The position numbers and the translations under genes are program-made. A DNA stretch of 64,000 bases, from positions 124,001 through 188,000 of the forward strand of contig CALEIK010000024.1 of the NCBI GenBank assembly GCA_937876195.1. Reading direction: 5' to 3'. Every line of letters starts with the position of its first letter. Position 1 is the stretch's first letter. The notes beneath the pieces were generated by a model. It worked only from the letters and a program-made list of their open reading frames with translations. It had not been told where the DNA came from and searched no databases. The stretch comes from an uncultured Flavobacteriales bacterium (GTDB lineage Bacteria; Bacteroidota; Bacteroidia; Flavobacteriales_D; Crocinitomicaceae). Positions 34,829-43,842 of this stretch are shown here, one piece after another.

Positions 34829-36253
34829 ATGAAAAACATTTACTTAAAAGCCATCACATTAGTTCTTCTTGTTTCCTGTTATCAGTATGGATTTTCACAA
34901 TGTCCTGTAATAGCACCAGTGCCAAATAATGCTTGTTATCAATCGGTGATTGCAAATGATTCATGGTGCTGCTTTAATTCATGGGATGGAATTTGTCAAG
35001 GTGCTTATGACGCATGTGCACCAGCTGGAGGATGTCCAGTAATTGCACCTGTTCCCAATGATGCTTGCTATCAAACAGTGATTGCGAATGATGCATGGTG
35101 CTGTAACAACTCATGGGATGGAATTTGCCAATCTGCCTACGACGCATGTAATCCTGGAGGTGGTCCAGTATCTGCAGGTGATTGTCCCGATGCAATTCCT
35201 ATTTGTACAATTAATAACTTTTCTATTGATCCGAATGGCTTTGGAAATACGGACGAACTTTGCACAGGATGTGTGTCTAATCCAAGCGCAAATCCAGCTA
35301 GTGGAAATCAAGGCTGTTTGCTCTCTGGTGAGTTGAATTCTACATGGTTTACGGTTGCAGTAGTTGCAGGAGGAACTATGGAGTTTAGTTTTGGTGCACC
35401 TGGTGGAGGAAATTGCTATGATTGGGCTATGTGGTCGTATACTGATCCTTCTACCTGCGCAAATATTGCAAGTAACAGTTTAGCACCAGTTAGGTGTAAT
35501 TGGAATGGAACATGTGATTCGTACACAGGCGTAGGACCAACACCTCCAGGTGGATTTGCGAACAATTTTGAACCAGTGGTAAATGTGAATGCTGGAGATC
35601 AGTTTGTACTTTGTTTTTCCAATTATAGTAGTGCGGTTACCGGAGTTCCTATTGCGTTTAACGGTACGGCTAATATAGATTGTGTTCCGCTGTCAGTAAA
35701 TTGGAAGTCTTTTTCGGCAATAGATATGAGAGGTTACAACATAGTGGAGTGGTCAACCTCTGCTGAATTCAATTGTTCACATTTTGAATTGGAGCAAAGT
35801 ATTGATGGTTCAGATTTCAATCAGATTGCTATTGTTCAAGGAAATGGAACGACCATTCAAGAGTCGAATTATTCCTTTGAGGATTTTAGTCCTGGAGACG
35901 AATTAACATACTACCGACTTAAGCAAGTCGATATTGACGGAGGATATAAATATTCAAATATCATAGTGGTTTCACAAGCCGAGGTGGATAGATTAAAAAT
36001 CGTAAAGGCGTACCCAAATCCAACAAGTGATCTTTTTAATATTCAGATTACGCTTCCTGAGTCTGCGAATTTGACCATTTCAATGACAGAATTTGGTGGT
36101 CGAGAGGTATTTTCGAAAAGAGAAGTATACCATAGCAAAGGAGGGAACCTAATTCAGATTCCAGTCACCGATTACTCAAAGGGTTTATATTTTGTTACAA
36201 TTTACGACGAGCTTAACAAGACCGAAAGAACAGTCAAGTTGAGTGTGTATTAA
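34829..36253 (+). CDS. Cysteine-rich T9SS cargo protein (type A sorting domain)
   Basis: The 474-residue protein has a signal peptide (about residues 1-24). Two tandem 44-residue copies follow (residues 25-68 and 69-112), each with six cysteines in the pattern CPVIAPVPN-ACYQ-VIAND-WCC-NSWDGICQ-AYDAC. The copies are also 132-base tandem repeats in the DNA (34901-35032, 35033-35164). Then come a cysteine-containing beta domain, a middle beta segment (WSTSAEFNCSHFELEQSIDG) and the type A sorting domain (AYPNPTSDLFNIQI...GLYFVTIYDELNKTERTVKLSVY). I infer T9SS export and a disulfide-rich surface protein. Similar WCC-WD-IC text is frequent in Bacteroidota surface proteins; ligand unknown. Confidence 0.87.
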   Translation: MKNIYLKAITLVLLVSCYQYGFSQCPVIAPVPNNACYQSVIANDSWCCFNSWDGICQGAYDACAPAGGCPVIAPVPNDACYQTVIANDAWCCNNSWDGICQSAYDACNPGGGPVSAGDCPDAIPICTINNFSIDPNGFGNTDELCTGCVSNPSANPASGNQGCLLSGELNSTWFTVAVVAGGTMEFSFGAPGGGNCYDWAMWSYTDPSTCANIASNSLAPVRCNWNGTCDSYTGVGPTPPGGFANNFEPVVNVNAGDQFVLCFSNYSSAVTGVPIAFNGTANIDCVPLSVNWKSFSAIDMRGYNIVEWSTSAEFNCSHFELEQSIDGSDFNQIAIVQGNGTTIQESNYSFEDFSPGDELTYYRLKQVDIDGGYKYSNIIVVSQAEVDRLKIVKAYPNPTSDLFNIQITLPESANLTISMTEFGGREVFSKREVYHSKGGNLIQIPVTDYSKGLYFVTIYDELNKTERTVKLSVY

Positions 36254-36522
36254 TTCAATTAGTCGAGTTTGGATCCACGGAATTATCTTTAGTATTTCAC
36301 CGATAGTCGATTTTTTACTGCGAAAACACTGAATTGTATTTACGATTTGCTTATTATTTTGAGAGCACTCATTTCTATTGAACTGCTCTCAACTAGTTCA
36401 TGGAACTTTCAATTATAAACAACGCTGTTATTATTTCGTTGATAACATTTAAAAAAGCACCCCCTTCTTTCTTAGTAAATAGACTTATAATCCTTAAATT
36501 CGTCCCTTAATTAATTAAAGAA

Positions 36523-37791
36523 ATGTTAGAAATTCAGCGCATTAGAAATGAAAAGCAGTCCGTGATAGAAGGACTGAAAAAACGTCATTTTGATGCAAGT
36601 TCAATCATAGATAGCTTAATCCAAAAGGATGAGGAGTGGAGAGCAAAGAAGGGTGAACTAGAAGCAGTTTCTTCGCAATTAAACCAAATTTCTAAAGAAA
36701 TTGGAATGTTGTTTCAACAGGGTAAACAGGCTGAAGCAAATGAAGCAAAGCAACAAACGATTGTTCTTAAGACGCAAGAAACAAACCTGAAAGGGGAGGT
36801 GGATGCGCTGGATGAAGTAATGACTTCATTGATGTATCAATTGCCAAATGTTCCAAATGAGCTTGTGAAAGCTGGTCGCAATGAAAATGACAATGAAACT
36901 GTTGAGGAAAATGGACAGCCGCCGAAGTTTGATTTTACACCATTACCACACTGGGACATTGCCGATAAGTTTAGATTGATTGATTTTGAATTAGGCGTTA
37001 AAATTACAGGCGCTGGATTTCCAATTTATCGAGGGAAAGGTGCAAAACTACAACGTGCTTTGATTAGCTTCTTCTTGGATGAAGCGGAAAAGGCGGGCTA
37101 CGAAGAGCACACACCTCCGCATGTGGTCAACGAAGCGTCTGGGTTCGGAACAGGACAACTGCCTGATAAAGAAGGTCAAATGTATTACATCGCAGAAGAT
37201 GATCTGTATTTGATTCCGACAGCGGAAGTTCCTTTGACGAATATGTATCGTGGTGTACTATTGCCAGATGAAAATTTTTCCATCAAAATTACCGGTTACA
37301 CACCTTGTTTCCGACGGGAAGCAGGTTCTTACGGAAAGGATGTGCGCGGACTGAATCGTTTACACCAATTTGACAAAGTAGAAATCGTGCGTATTGAACA
37401 TCCTGATAATTCTGAAGCAGCACTCAATGAAATGATTGATCACGTAAAGGGATTGCTTGAGAAATTAGGATTGCAATACCGAATTTTAAGATTGTGCGGA
37501 GGAGACACAGGATTTGCAGCGGCAATGACCTATGATTTTGAAGTGTATTCAGCGGCGCAAGATAAATGGCTGGAGGTGAGTTCGGTGTCGCGATTTGATA
37601 CGTTTCAGTCGACACGATTAAAACTCCGCTTCAAGAATGTAGATAAGAAATCACAATTGTGTCATACCTTAAATGGTTCGGCGCTGGCATTGCCAAGAAT
37701 TGTTGCTGCGCTATTGGAGAACCATCAAACAAAAGATGGAGTGAATATTCCAGAAGTTTTACATAAATACACAGGATTTAAAACCATATAA
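36523..37791 (+). CDS. serS: Seryl-tRNA synthetase
   Basis: The 422-residue class II synthetase has the N-terminal coiled-coil arm that reads tRNA-Ser (residues about 30-100) and the catalytic core. TAEVPLTNMYRG, motif 2 FRREAGSYGKDVRGLNRLHQFDKVE and motif 3 GSALALPRIVAALLENHQ are present. The gene is complete. It is followed by an OmpA-like gene 25 bases downstream, which suggests a shared transcript. The 269-base gap before it holds no feature I can support. Confidence 0.97.
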   Translation: MLEIQRIRNEKQSVIEGLKKRHFDASSIIDSLIQKDEEWRAKKGELEAVSSQLNQISKEIGMLFQQGKQAEANEAKQQTIVLKTQETNLKGEVDALDEVMTSLMYQLPNVPNELVKAGRNENDNETVEENGQPPKFDFTPLPHWDIADKFRLIDFELGVKITGAGFPIYRGKGAKLQRALISFFLDEAEKAGYEEHTPPHVVNEASGFGTGQLPDKEGQMYYIAEDDLYLIPTAEVPLTNMYRGVLLPDENFSIKITGYTPCFRREAGSYGKDVRGLNRLHQFDKVEIVRIEHPDNSEAALNEMIDHVKGLLEKLGLQYRILRLCGGDTGFAAAMTYDFEVYSAAQDKWLEVSSVSRFDTFQSTRLKLRFKNVDKKSQLCHTLNGSALALPRIVAALLENHQTKDGVNIPEVLHKYTGFKTI

Positions 37792-37816
37792 GTTACAACA
37801 AGCTATTCAACCAGAA

Positions 37817-38665
37817 ATGAAAACCATTGCACTCTTAGTTATCACTTTTTCAGCTTTCTTTGCCACAGCGCAATTACAGACCACAGATATTTATTTTGAG
37901 AAGTTGTCTTCCGAAATAAAAGAAGATCAATTGGATAAGTTGAACAGACTTTCTGCTTTAATAAAAGCAGACTCTACGACTATTCAAGAAATATCAGTGT
38001 ACTCTGACACACTTGGAACTACAGAATTGAATTTTCGTTTGGCGAATGAACGATACGCGAATATCACCAAGTTTTTAGGTATTGATCCGAACGCAACATC
38101 ATTTGTTGTAAATATTTACGGAGAAGAATTTCCCTTTGTTGAGGCTGATTACTCAAAGGAGTTGTTTCGACGAGTGACCATTGTGCATTTTGTGAAAGAA
38201 CCACCAGTTATTGAAGAGGTCATTGAAGAAGAAATCGTGGAAGAAATTATTGAAGAAGAAATCATTGAAGAGGAGCCATCTGCTCTATTGACAGAATTAG
38301 AACAATTCATTCAAGATACTGCAGCGGAAGAGATCCTTGTTCAATTGTCCATTCTTTTTGTAGGTGACAAGGATATTCTTATGGAAACTTCAGTCCAAGA
38401 ACTCGACGAGTTGTACAAATTTCTGAGTGTCAACAAGCATGTCACCGCGCACATTCGTGGACATGTGTGCTGCAAACCGAATAAGAAGTTGTCGAAAGCC
38501 CGTGCATACCGCGTATACGACTATTTAGTGGATCACTCAATCAGTAAAAAAAGACTTTCATACAAGGGCTACAGCAATAGGGCGCCGTACACAAAACCAG
38601 AAATTTCGGAAGAAGATCGCCAGAGCAATAGAAGGGTAGACGTTATCTTTAAGAAATGTAATTAG
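37817..38665 (+). CDS. OmpA-family protein with acidic linker
   Basis: The 282-residue protein has a signal peptide (MKTIALLVITFSAFFATAQ), an N-terminal OmpA-like half, and a linker of about 25 Glu/Ile/Val residues in alternating order (around residues 130-155). The C-terminal domain resembles an OmpA domain with HIRGHVCCKPNKKLSKARAYRVYDYLV and KGYSNRAPYT...RQSNRRVDVIFK. Two adjacent cysteines sit where the usual ThD motif lies. It likely binds peptidoglycan in the periplasm; the acidic linker may be flexible. No partner is known. Confidence 0.78.
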   Translation: MKTIALLVITFSAFFATAQLQTTDIYFEKLSSEIKEDQLDKLNRLSALIKADSTTIQEISVYSDTLGTTELNFRLANERYANITKFLGIDPNATSFVVNIYGEEFPFVEADYSKELFRRVTIVHFVKEPPVIEEVIEEEIVEEIIEEEIIEEEPSALLTELEQFIQDTAAEEILVQLSILFVGDKDILMETSVQELDELYKFLSVNKHVTAHIRGHVCCKPNKKLSKARAYRVYDYLVDHSISKKRLSYKGYSNRAPYTKPEISEEDRQSNRRVDVIFKKCN

Positions 38666-38722
38666 ACCTTTTTGCTAAAAAAGAAGAATTCAATTTGAAA
38701 TGCTCTTGATCTTGGTATCTTT

Positions 38723-39280
38723 ATGAGTATGAAATTGTTGCTTACAGTCGTTTTAATGCTCAGTTTGATTTCTTGTATAGATGTTCGTCGCACGGAGCAA
38801 TTGGAAGAAATTGATCAACTGATTAGCGAAATCAACCAATCTACAGAATTATTAAAGCCCACCTTATTGGACACGTTGGAGATGTCAGTAACCCTTGGGC
38901 GCAAGACAAAACTGAACATCAGGCAAAATTTAAACGATGACACATTGACCCTAGAGCGTGCAATTCAACTCGATGCCTACACAAGAAACATGGTCGAATT
39001 TGAATACATAAGAGAACAGGTTCCATTGCTAAAGGAAAATGCGGAAATCATAGAAAACGCCTTACTCACCTTGAAATCAGACATTGAAAATGAGGCAGGA
39101 AATCGTTCAAAATACGATAGCCAAATTCAGTTAGAAGAAGAAAAGGTACTAAAATTGATAGCAAAAGTGGATTCGCTTATCATCGTAAAAGATGCTAGCT
39201 TAACATCATTTAAAGAATTACACAATAAACTGAGCGATTTTTCGCTTAAATTAGTTGAGAAAAAAGAAGACAATTTATGA
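38723..39280 (+). CDS. Coiled-coil lipoprotein of unknown function
   Basis: The 185-residue protein starts with MSMKLLLTVVLMLSLISC, a lipoprotein signal with cysteine at residue 18. The rest is predicted to be largely helical and coiled coil, rich in Glu/Leu/Asn. The stop codon overlaps the ATG of the next TPR gene (four-base overlap), so they are made together and may form a complex. I do not recognise a family. Confidence 0.7.
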   Translation: MSMKLLLTVVLMLSLISCIDVRRTEQLEEIDQLISEINQSTELLKPTLLDTLEMSVTLGRKTKLNIRQNLNDDTLTLERAIQLDAYTRNMVEFEYIREQVPLLKENAEIIENALLTLKSDIENEAGNRSKYDSQIQLEEEKVLKLIAKVDSLIIVKDASLTSFKELHNKLSDFSLKLVEKKEDNL

Positions 39281-41109
39281 TTCAGCGCCTCATTTTTATA
39301 GTAGCATGCTTTATTGCAACCATAGGTTGGACGCAGGGGACTGATCAGCAATTGGCGCAGCACTATTACAATAATGGAGAGTTTGATAAGGCGATCATCT
39401 ACTATGAAAAGCTCTATGAACAGGATGAATCGAAATTTAATTTTACAAGGTACATCGAGTGCTTAACTCAAACAGGAGATATTAAAACAGCCGAAAAGTT
39501 ACTAAAGAAGGCGGCAAGTAAGAACAGGTTCGATCAAGAGTACAGCATTTTGTTGGCAACATTTTATGAAGATAACAATGACCCCGCAAAAGCCGAACAG
39601 ATTTACACCGACTTAATTGATGCATTGCAACCAAGTTCACGCGACATCATTGATTTATACAAAACTTTCAAAAGCAAGGGAAATGCCGAAATGGCTTATG
39701 CTACGCTTGTACGTGGTAGAAAGCTCCTGAAAAATTCATATCCGCTCAACATTCAATTTGCTGAATACTACGGGAGCAAAGGAGATACCGATAAAATGCT
39801 CGGCGAATACTTGGATTTGTTGGATTATCACCCTGCATACATGAGCAGTGTTCAACGAATCCTGTCAGTACAAGTGGATTTTACAGTGGAGGATTCTAAA
39901 GAATACGAGATCTTAAAAAATGCATTGATTGAACGCACACAAAAAAATCCTGCAGATTTGAATTACGCTGAAATGCTCACTTGGCTCTTCATTCAACGTC
40001 AGAATTTCTCGGCGGCATTGGTGCACGTAAAAGCCATGGACAAACGGAGCAATGCTCAAGGAGCTAGAGTGTACGATTTTGGGGCTATTTGTGTCGAAAA
40101 CAAGGACTATAATGCAGCAAGAAATGCATATAAATATGTGGTCGATCTGGGTCCCGACAGTCGATATTTTTTGTACGCCCAAAATGCGCTCCTCAATGTC
40201 AGCTTTTTAGAGGTAACAACTCAGCGCAATTTTTCGCAGGCTGAATTGAGCGAAGTACTTCGAGACTATTCAGCAGTATTGGAAAAATACGGCAAGAAGC
40301 GAACGACGTTACCGGTAATTATGGAGATGACGTACATTCAAGCGTTCTATGCCAATCAAGCGACACAAGCCATTGAATTATTGAATGAAGCACTCGAGTT
40401 CCAAGGACTTACCGATGTTCAATTGGCAGAGGTTAAGATGCAATTGGCAGATATTCACGTGTTGCACGGCGATATTTGGGAAGCATCCTTGTTGTATATG
40501 CAAATCGATAAGACATTCAAGTATGAAACCATAGGTCAAGAAGCAAAGTTTAAGAATGCCCGAATTTTCTATTACGACGGCGAATTTAATTTTGCGCAAT
40601 CACAACTGGATGTGTTGAAGCAATCTACTTCAAAGCTAATCGCGAATGATGCGATTAAGTTATCCCTGTTGATTACCGACAATTATGGCTTGGATAGCAA
40701 CTTTACAGCGATGTACAATTTTGCCAAAGCGGATTTATTGATTGAGCAACATCGTTACAAGGAAGCGTTTTATTTGTTTGACAGCATATTGAATGAGTTT
40801 CCTGCACATAGCTTGGGCGATGAAATCTTATTAAAGAAGTCAATGGCCATGCAGCTGCAAGGAGAGTGGAACAAAGCCGTATCGTATTTGGAAGAATTAC
40901 TTAAATACCATGGCACAGATATTTTGACTGATGACGCGCTGTTCCAACTCGGCGATATTTATGAAAACAGGTTGTTGGACAAAGCAAAAGCAGCTGCATA
41001 CTACCGTAAAATTCTCTTTGAACATAAAGACAGCTTGTACACAAGTGAAACACGCAAGCGATTTCAAGCATTGCGTGATTTCTTACCGAAAGAAGAGCAA
41101 CCCTTGTAA
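39277..41109 (+). CDS. Tetratricopeptide repeat protein
   Basis: The 610-residue protein has a signal peptide (MIQRLIFIVACFIATIGWTQG), followed by many TPR units: YYNNGEFDKAIIYYEKLYEQD and DPAKAEQIYTDLI near the N-terminus, NKDYNAARNAYKYV in the middle, and GDIYENRLLDKAKAAAYYRKIL near the C-terminus. TPR arrays of this kind serve as periplasmic scaffolds, and several in Bacteroidota support gliding or T9SS machinery, but the family here is not clear to me. It is coupled to the coiled-coil lipoprotein upstream. Confidence 0.8.
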   Translation: MIQRLIFIVACFIATIGWTQGTDQQLAQHYYNNGEFDKAIIYYEKLYEQDESKFNFTRYIECLTQTGDIKTAEKLLKKAASKNRFDQEYSILLATFYEDNNDPAKAEQIYTDLIDALQPSSRDIIDLYKTFKSKGNAEMAYATLVRGRKLLKNSYPLNIQFAEYYGSKGDTDKMLGEYLDLLDYHPAYMSSVQRILSVQVDFTVEDSKEYEILKNALIERTQKNPADLNYAEMLTWLFIQRQNFSAALVHVKAMDKRSNAQGARVYDFGAICVENKDYNAARNAYKYVVDLGPDSRYFLYAQNALLNVSFLEVTTQRNFSQAELSEVLRDYSAVLEKYGKKRTTLPVIMEMTYIQAFYANQATQAIELLNEALEFQGLTDVQLAEVKMQLADIHVLHGDIWEASLLYMQIDKTFKYETIGQEAKFKNARIFYYDGEFNFAQSQLDVLKQSTSKLIANDAIKLSLLITDNYGLDSNFTAMYNFAKADLLIEQHRYKEAFYLFDSILNEFPAHSLGDEILLKKSMAMQLQGEWNKAVSYLEELLKYHGTDILTDDALFQLGDIYENRLLDKAKAAAYYRKILFEHKDSLYTSETRKRFQALRDFLPKEEQPL

Positions 41110-41179
41110 TAGATTCTTCATTTCTCATTCTAGCTGTAAGGATGTCATGAATAAATCGTACTAATCCCAAAAACGTATC

Positions 41180-41803
41180 ATGAGACATCTATTTCTAGTA
41201 CTTGTCGTCCTGTTTTCTCTAAACGCCTGTGGGCAAGATAAAAGGCAGACAACATCAACCAACAGAAGTTTAAGTAAATATCAAACTGCCTATTTTGCGA
41301 GCGGATGTTTTTGGTGCGTGGAGGCAGTTTTTGAATCTGTTGAGGGAGTCGCCGAAGCTGAATCTGGTTACGCAGGTGGTGAAATGAAAAATCCGACCTA
41401 TGGACTTGTAAGTGCGGGGAAGACAAAACACGCAGAAGCCGTAAAAGTATATTACGATCCAACGGTGGTTTCTTTTGAAGCATTGGTCGATGTGTTCTTC
41501 AATTCGCACGATCCCTCTACGTTAAATCAACAAGGACCTGACCGAGGAACCCAGTATAGATCGATTGCATTTTATTCAACGGAAGCAGAGAAGAAAATTA
41601 TTGATGAAAAAATAAAAGTACTCTTGGCAAAGAAGACTTATTCAACAATTACGACGGAAGTAGTACCGTTCAAAGCATTTTATATAGCGGAGGAATATCA
41701 TCAGAACTATGAAAAACGACATCCAAATGATTCGTATGTCAGAGCAGTTTCCATTCCGCGCTTGAATGCCTTCAAGAAAAGAATGCCAGAGGTGCTGAAA
41801 TGA
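41180..41803 (+). CDS. msrA: Peptide methionine sulfoxide reductase MsrA (lipoprotein form)
   Basis: The 207-residue protein reduces methionine (S)-sulfoxide in proteins. The catalytic GCFWC motif lies at residues 42-46 with nucleophile Cys43, and ESGYAGGEMKNPTYG, HDPSTLNQQGPDRGTQYRS and AEEYHQNYEKRHP are typical. The N-terminus (MRHLFLVLVVLFSLNAC, cysteine at residue 17) is a lipoprotein signal, so it acts in the envelope rather than the cytoplasm. The gene ends before a hairpin terminator shared with the convergent protease gene. Confidence 0.95.
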   Translation: MRHLFLVLVVLFSLNACGQDKRQTTSTNRSLSKYQTAYFASGCFWCVEAVFESVEGVAEAESGYAGGEMKNPTYGLVSAGKTKHAEAVKVYYDPTVVSFEALVDVFFNSHDPSTLNQQGPDRGTQYRSIAFYSTEAEKKIIDEKIKVLLAKKTYSTITTEVVPFKAFYIAEEYHQNYEKRHPNDSYVRAVSIPRLNAFKKRMPEVLK

Positions 41804-41840
41804 TAAAAGGGCTGCGAGCAAACGCCCACAACCCTTTTAT
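41804..41840. terminator. Shared terminator between msrA and the subtilase gene
   Basis: ATAAAAGGG pairs with CCCTTTTAT around a GC-containing loop; A runs and T runs on both sides allow termination in both directions. Confidence 0.75.
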
Positions 41841-41866
41841 AAATCAACCTAACCACAACTAAACTA

Positions 41867-43537
41867 TTAAACTACTATCACTCTTTCTGATCTAGTCTCT
41901 CCACTCGACATGTTTATCTTTAACATATAAACACCCGGTGCTAAATTTCTTATTATTATTTCCGTTGCTTCAACTTGTGTGCGAGATACTGCACCACCGT
42001 TCAATTGAATCAAATCATAGCTTTCAATGAATTGATTACTTTTCAAAGTAACGTTACCTCCAACATTTGATGGATTTGGGTAGATGCTCAATTCAGCAGG
42101 AACTACTTCATTTTCTTCTAATCCAGCTGTACTTTCCATTGTAGGTGCTTTATGATGGTCGTTGTAATCTTCATCGCTAACCGTGTCATCATCGTCATCT
42201 GTTGGAAGTCCACCTTCAAGTGTTGGTGTTGTATTTTCAAGTGCAGGTTCTGCATCTTCAACGATAGGTTCTGCATTTTCAAGTACCGACTGAAGGTTTT
42301 CACCTACTACGTCCTGATCTTCAACAGGAGGATCACAACTATGGTATGTACTTGCTAATTCAAGTGCCGCACCAGCGTCAAGTCTTCCAGCTCCAAGCAA
42401 TCCTGCGTATGATGGGTTAAGCGCATCAATTTTTACTGCAGACGCGGTTAAAATAGTTTCAATGTCCTCAAAGGTTAAACATGGATCGATTGCCAACATT
42501 AATGCAACTGTTCCTGATACCAATGGTGAAGCAAATGATGACCCATTACTTGTCAAGTACCATCCTGGTGCACCACTTAATGCAACATCATATCCTGGTG
42601 CTGAAATGTCAACAGTAGCATTATGTTGGTGTGTAGTTGAAGGATCTCCAGGTATGCGCTCGTGATTATCATTAGGCCCAATTGAGGTTACTGAAATTAC
42701 GTGATCGCAAGCAGCTGGATATACTAAATTAGTTGGACCATTACATGTTCCACCGTTTCCAGCAGCAGCAACGATTATAGAACCGTTTTCATAGGCTTCG
42801 TCGATAACGCCTTGTACGTACGAACTTGGTACACATCCAGAAGACCAGCTCATATTGATTACTCTTGAACCTGCATAAGTAGCTACTAGAATATCGTTAT
42901 ATTGCATTCTATAAAGTGCTAATTCAGAGTTGTATCCAATTGAGCTTTTTCCCATTCCATTGTTTGTGTTTCCAGCAGCTGAAATTGCAACCGCTGTACC
43001 GTGATTTTTATTGGCTGTATTTGTTGTATCATAGTGGTGAACTTTTCCAATCAAATCTTCATGCTCTACATAGAAATTTTGATCCGAAACAGCGATGATA
43101 ACTGAATTGTCTCCAGTTGTAACATCCCATGCGTCTTGAGCATTGATCAAATCGAGTGCGTAATCTGTTGCGAACTCCATTGAATAATCATTTGGCAATG
43201 ATAATGTAGAATAGTGAGGTCCAATTTCTGGAGCTACAAATAATTGCGGCATTCTTGATACTTCTTGAAGCAATTCGTGTTCATTACAATCACATGTAAT
43301 TTCATACACTTTTTGTAAGTCTATTTTTTTAGAGCTAGGAAGTGCTTTTGAAAAGGATTGTACATTGAAGTTATCAATCAATGATTGAATACTTGAGTTG
43401 TTTGAAGAAACTTTGTCTTCAGATTGAATTAGTTCTAATTCGTTTTCATTTGAAACACTTGTCCAAATAATTCCGTTTTGTCCAAATGAATTTGCTCCTA
43501 GTAATGAGCTTGCGGTTAAAAGTAAAATTGTTTTCAT
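41867..43537 (-). CDS. Subtilisin-like serine peptidase (S8) with type A T9SS sorting domain
   Basis: I take the ATG at 43537 (MKTILLLTASSLLGANSFGQ) as start because it gives the signal peptide directly; the longest frame begins 11 codons earlier. The 556-residue protein has an N-terminal propeptide (about 20-110) and an S8 catalytic domain. The triad fits the Asp in IIAVSDQNFYVEHEDL, the His in NKNHGTAVAISAAGN and the Ser in GSSFASPLVSGTVALM. After the catalytic domain comes a heptad tandem repeat (VLENAEP, IVEDAEP, ALENTTP, TLEGGLP) and acidic spacer (DDDDDTVSDED), then the type A sorting domain (YPNPSNVGGNVTLK...GVYMLKINMSSGETRSERVIVV). I infer T9SS export of an extracellular protease. Confidence 0.9.
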   Translation of the reverse strand: MKTILLLTASSLLGANSFGQNGIIWTSVSNENELELIQSEDKVSSNNSSIQSLIDNFNVQSFSKALPSSKKIDLQKVYEITCDCNEHELLQEVSRMPQLFVAPEIGPHYSTLSLPNDYSMEFATDYALDLINAQDAWDVTTGDNSVIIAVSDQNFYVEHEDLIGKVHHYDTTNTANKNHGTAVAISAAGNTNNGMGKSSIGYNSELALYRMQYNDILVATYAGSRVINMSWSSGCVPSSYVQGVIDEAYENGSIIVAAAGNGGTCNGPTNLVYPAACDHVISVTSIGPNDNHERIPGDPSTTHQHNATVDISAPGYDVALSGAPGWYLTSNGSSFASPLVSGTVALMLAIDPCLTFEDIETILTASAVKIDALNPSYAGLLGAGRLDAGAALELASTYHSCDPPVEDQDVVGENLQSVLENAEPIVEDAEPALENTTPTLEGGLPTDDDDDTVSDEDYNDHHKAPTMESTAGLEENEVVPAELSIYPNPSNVGGNVTLKSNQFIESYDLIQLNGGAVSRTQVEATEIIIRNLAPGVYMLKINMSSGETRSERVIVV

Positions 43538-43744
43538 TTTGCAGTTAATTAAGTTGTTAATCGTTTTCATCGTTGTGTGTGTTTTGATTTATAGGGCTAA
43601 GTAACGGCAACAAATCAGCGCATGAAAGGAAAACACCCTGGGGAGTGTTCAATTTAGAAGAATGCTTGTAGAACCTGCTAAGTAGAACTTTAGAAGGCAC
43701 TACGTACTACTACTTAGAAATGCCCTTTTTGGGAATTTTGGACA

Positions 43745-43780
43745 CAAAAAAACCATCAAGATTAATTGATGGTTTTTTAG
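43745..43780 (-). terminator. Terminator downstream of glycyl-tRNA synthetase
   Basis: AAAACCATCAA pairs with TTGATGGTTTT around a short loop, with T runs in both directions. It lies about 65 bases past the glyS stop codon and upstream of the subtilase gene. Confidence 0.8.
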
Positions 43781-43842
43781 GGAAAGAGATGTATTGCTGA
43801 TGGGATTATACTAGCAACGTAAATCCCTTGTTTATCGAGTAT

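Noticed and set aside
43571..43744. Small RNA gene upstream of the subtilase
   Set aside because: No promoter and no conserved fold is seen, only the glyS terminator at its right border.
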